From UBA1181 sp963631545 (lineage in GTDB: Bacteria > Bacteroidota > Bacteroidia > Bacteroidales > Paludibacteraceae): a DNA stretch of 53,918 bases. The stretch is taken from NCBI GenBank assembly GCA_963631545.1, contig CAVGRN010000014.1:1-53918 (forward strand). The letters run 5' to 3'. A program made the translations under genes and the position numbers. Of the stretch, positions 51,818 through 53,918 are shown piece after piece. The notes below the pieces were generated by a model. The model was given only the letters and a program-made list of their open reading frames with translations, ran no database searches and had not been told where the DNA came from. Each line of letters begins with the position of its first letter. Position 1 is the stretch's first letter.

Positions 51818-51848
51818 CAAAGTTAGGGGATTTTTGCACAAGGGCAAA
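51818..51848 (-). promoter_or_regulatory. Promoter of the large repetitive surface protein gene
   Basis: TTTG at 51848-51845, exactly 19 nt, then TAACTTTG at 51825-51818 on the minus strand; a full consensus match. The transcript would start near 51811 with a leader of about 280 nt. Confidence 0.7.
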
Positions 51849-51933
51849 GGGAAGAAGGCAAATTTTGACTTTGTATTTTGGAGGAAACGCTTCGATACGT
51901 TTTAAAATCAACCATCCACTTCAAAAGATTTGC

Positions 51934-51941
51934 TATATTTG
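51934..51941 (+). promoter_or_regulatory. -7 box of hsdM
   Basis: TATATTTG, a full match to TAnnTTTG, 108 nt before the hsdM ATG at 52050. No -33 TTTG at the expected distance. Confidence 0.45.
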
Positions 51942-52049
51942 TAAAGATTCAATCTGCCCTTGACTTGGAGCGATTTTATAGGTTTAACATCCTATCAATA
52001 ATCACAAAAAAATCCACCTGTATCTAAAAACAAAAGTGCTTACAGGATC

Positions 52050-53918
52050 ATGGATAATAGCAAAATAAAAAAATTGGAGGCTGACCTCTGGACATCAGCC
52101 GACACACTTAGAAGTAACTCAAAACTTACTTCCAACGAGTATTGTATGCCCGTGTTGGGATTGATTTTCCTACGCTACGCCTACTCCCGTTTCAAGAAAG
52201 TGGAGGCGGAAATCGAACCCACACTTCCGAAGCGTAACGGAGTAAGAAGAGAAATGTGTGCCTCTGATTTCACTTCCAAATCTGCCATTTTCCTCCCCCG
52301 GGAAGCGCAATACGATTTTCTCCTAACCAACCAACCCAATGAGGCGAAAGACAAGGACGGAAACGTAATGAACAGCCGCGCGGAAATGGTGAACAACGCA
52401 ATGGCACTTATTGAGAAAGAGAAAGAAGAACTTGCCGGCATCCTGCCTAAAGACTATAACAAGTTTAGCGACAAATTGCTCGACGAATTGCTGCGAATCT
52501 TCAACAACAGCACTATCGACGAGGTGGGGGGCGATGTCATCGGCCGCATCTACGAATATTTCCTCAACAAATTTGCTAAAAACGTGGCAAGCGACGACGG
52601 CGTTTTCTTCACCCCAAAATCGTTGGTGAAAATGATTGTCAACGTCATCGAACCGAAGAAAGGCGTGGTGTTAGACCCTGCCTGCGGTTCGGGCGGCATG
52701 TTCGTGCAGACGGGCGACTTTGTGGAACACGCCGGCGGAAATCCAGTCGGCGCACTCACTTTCTACGGACAAGAGAAGGTGGCATACAACGCACAACTCT
52801 GCAAAATGAACATGGCTGTGCATAGCTTGCCAGGGAAAGTAACGTCGGGCGACGAAGCCAACTCCTTCTACCACGATGCACACAACCTCGCCGGCAAATG
52901 CGACTATGTGATGGCCAACCCTCCCTTCAACGTCGATATGGTTAACTCCGATGCCTGTACCAACGCCGGCCGTCTGCCTTTCGGATTGCCTGCCTGCAAC
53001 CCCAAGACGAAATGCTTCGGTAACGCCAACTACCTCTGGATCTCCTACTTCTACGCCTACCTCAACGAGAAGGGCCGTGCCGGATTCGTCATGGCTTCCT
53101 CCGCTACCGACAGTAGCAACAAAGACCGCGACATCCGCGAGCAGCTTGTCCGTACGGGCGATGTGGATGTGATGGTCTCCGTCGGCAACAACTTTTTCTA
53201 CACGCTCTCGCTCCCTTGCTCGCTCTGGTTCTTCAACAAGGGGAAAAGCGAGGAGCTGAAAGACAAAGTGCTTTTTATCGACGCCCGAAACTACTACACC
53301 GTGGTAGACCGCACCCTCAACGAGTGGACAGAGTGGCAGCTGAAGAACCTCAACGCCATCGTCTGGCTCTACCGGGGCGAAATTGAGAAATACAAGAAAC
53401 TCGTGGCAGACTATTGGTCGGCTGTCGAGACATACATCTCCACCCATACGGATATAGTAAAAGACCTCAAAAAACCAACTGCCGATGCCTCCGACCGCTT
53501 CCATCAAGCTCTCGCACTCTTCGATGCAGTGGCTCTCGCACTGAAAGAGCAGATAAAAGCCCTGCAAGCGAAACTCAAAGACACGAAGACGAAGAAAACG
53601 AAAGAGGAGAAGAACAAACTGAAAACCGCCATCGCAGAAGCCGAAACCGCACTAAGGGAGACCGACGAGGCAACGCAGACGGCGAAAGAAGCCATCTGGC
53701 TCACCACTAAATTCGGTTTTGACGGCACTTATCAGGATGTGGCTGGTCTCTGCAAGATTGCCACAAGGGCAGAGATTGCCGAGAAGAACTATTCCCTCAC
53801 CCCCGGTGCCTACGTGGGCGTTACGGAGGCAGAAGACGACGGTGTGGACTTCCACGAGCGCATGAACGAGATTCATGCGGAATTGGCAAAACTCAATACC
53901 GAGGCGAATGTGCTAATG
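52050..53918 (+). CDS. hsdM: Type I restriction-modification DNA methyltransferase subunit, 3' end cut by window
   Basis: From the ATG at 52050, 623 codons are open to the last base of the window; I translated this directly. The N-terminal helical domain (MDNSKIKKLEADLWTSADTL, then NEYCMPVLGLIFLRYAY) is that of HsdM. The N6-adenine methylase motifs are DPACGSGGMF (motif I, AdoMet site, about residue 210) and NPPF (motif IV, about 290). A long Lys/Glu-rich helical stretch (about 480-560) and part of a C-terminal region follow. HsdM methylates the recognition site and forms a complex with HsdS and HsdR; neither is in the window, and both would be expected beyond its right edge. The opposite-strand frame of 298 codons here is a shadow. 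Confidence 0.95.
   Translation, partial: MDNSKIKKLEADLWTSADTLRSNSKLTSNEYCMPVLGLIFLRYAYSRFKKVEAEIEPTLPKRNGVRREMCASDFTSKSAIFLPREAQYDFLLTNQPNEAKDKDGNVMNSRAEMVNNAMALIEKEKEELAGILPKDYNKFSDKLLDELLRIFNNSTIDEVGGDVIGRIYEYFLNKFAKNVASDDGVFFTPKSLVKMIVNVIEPKKGVVLDPACGSGGMFVQTGDFVEHAGGNPVGALTFYGQEKVAYNAQLCKMNMAVHSLPGKVTSGDEANSFYHDAHNLAGKCDYVMANPPFNVDMVNSDACTNAGRLPFGLPACNPKTKCFGNANYLWISYFYAYLNEKGRAGFVMASSATDSSNKDRDIREQLVRTGDVDVMVSVGNNFFYTLSLPCSLWFFNKGKSEELKDKVLFIDARNYYTVVDRTLNEWTEWQLKNLNAIVWLYRGEIEKYKKLVADYWSAVETYISTHTDIVKDLKKPTADASDRFHQALALFDAVALALKEQIKALQAKLKDTKTKKTKEEKNKLKTAIAEAETALRETDEATQTAKEAIWLTTKFGFDGTYQDVAGLCKIATRAEIAEKNYSLTPGAYVGVTEAEDDGVDFHERMNEIHAELAKLNTEANVLM

Larger units (their letters stand above)
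51533..52049. other. 517-bp divergent intergenic region between the surface protein and hsdM
   Basis: No gene is seen. The left 280 bp are the probable 5' UTR of the surface protein gene (promoter 51818-51848) and contain an (AT)n palindrome at 51678-51695 and an inverted repeat TTCCAAC/GTTGGAA (51745-51766). The right part holds the hsdM -7 box at 51934-51941 and a leader of about 100 nt. Confidence 0.6.

Noticed and set aside
52671..53567. 298-codon minus-strand open frame
   Set aside because: It is the complement of hsdM, which carries all the methylase motifs in the plus direction.
1..53918. tRNA or rRNA genes, CRISPR arrays, insertion sequences, prophage
   Set aside because: I looked for them and saw no tRNA-like cloverleaf, no regular spacer array and no transposase or integrase; the only repeats are inside surface protein genes.

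Overview
The window reads as chromosomal DNA of a Bacteroidales bacterium, probably an uncultured gut or rumen carbohydrate degrader. Supporting signs are: promoters of the Bacteroidetes type (TTTG, about 19-21 nt, TAnnTTTG) before many genes; almost no Shine-Dalgarno sequences; a PUR/DUF3276 protein; a FeoA-FeoB fusion; a DUF4837 lipoprotein; type IX-like C-terminal tails on secreted proteins; BspA-type leucine-rich repeats; DUF6055/DUF4859-type secreted proteins; and a GH9 cellulase. The species cannot be named from the sequence alone.

Layout. 1-2453 (-): 5' part of a large BspA/InlB-repeat surface protein with a long 5' UTR carrying an 11-nt homopolymer. 2970-4160 (-): PUR-family protein, then rplU-rpmA. 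4429-9562 (+): OprB-type porin, a strong hairpin, then the feoAB / small Cys-rich membrane protein / hemerythrin / LuxR operon. 9644-12492 (-): GH9 endoglucanase and rlmN. 12584-18654 (-): envelope biogenesis block (PpiD-like foldase, LptC, TPR protein, outer-membrane barrel, coaX). 18798-21389 (-): Cthe_2159-like carbohydrate-binding protein. 21675-23560 (-): ilvE and nadE. 23684-27146 (+): hisG-hisD-hisC behind a histidine-rich leader peptide and a transcription attenuator. 27143-31132 (+): DUF4837 lipoprotein, pdxA, amidohydrolase, mnmA. 31258-35607 (+): ribD, cardiolipin synthase, MIP18-like Fe-S factor, lpxH, YhhQ transporter. 35735-39884 (+): two secreted proteins with C-terminal sorting-type tails. 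39977-45389 (+): pgk, TPR protein, lipoprotein, and a dnaX split across two frames at an A10 run. 45410-46987 (-): AAA-ATPase/PD-(D/E)XK gene with a nonsense codon at position 3. 47102-51532 (-): 1476-residue repetitive surface protein. 52050-end (+): type I DNA methyltransferase hsdM, cut by the window edge.

The most striking regulatory element is the his leader (23684-23836). A 14-codon peptide with six His in seven codons is followed by a duplicated CGGTGAGC segment. This segment sets up mutually exclusive antiterminator and terminator hairpins ahead of hisG. The second is dnaX, where the zero frame ends four codons into an A10 run while the +1 frame stays open to encode the tau-type C-terminus, as expected for slippage. 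Other points are a pseudo-receiver LuxR regulator in the iron operon, an esterase-like protein with Asp in place of the nucleophilic Ser, and several places where an upstream terminator overlaps the next promoter.
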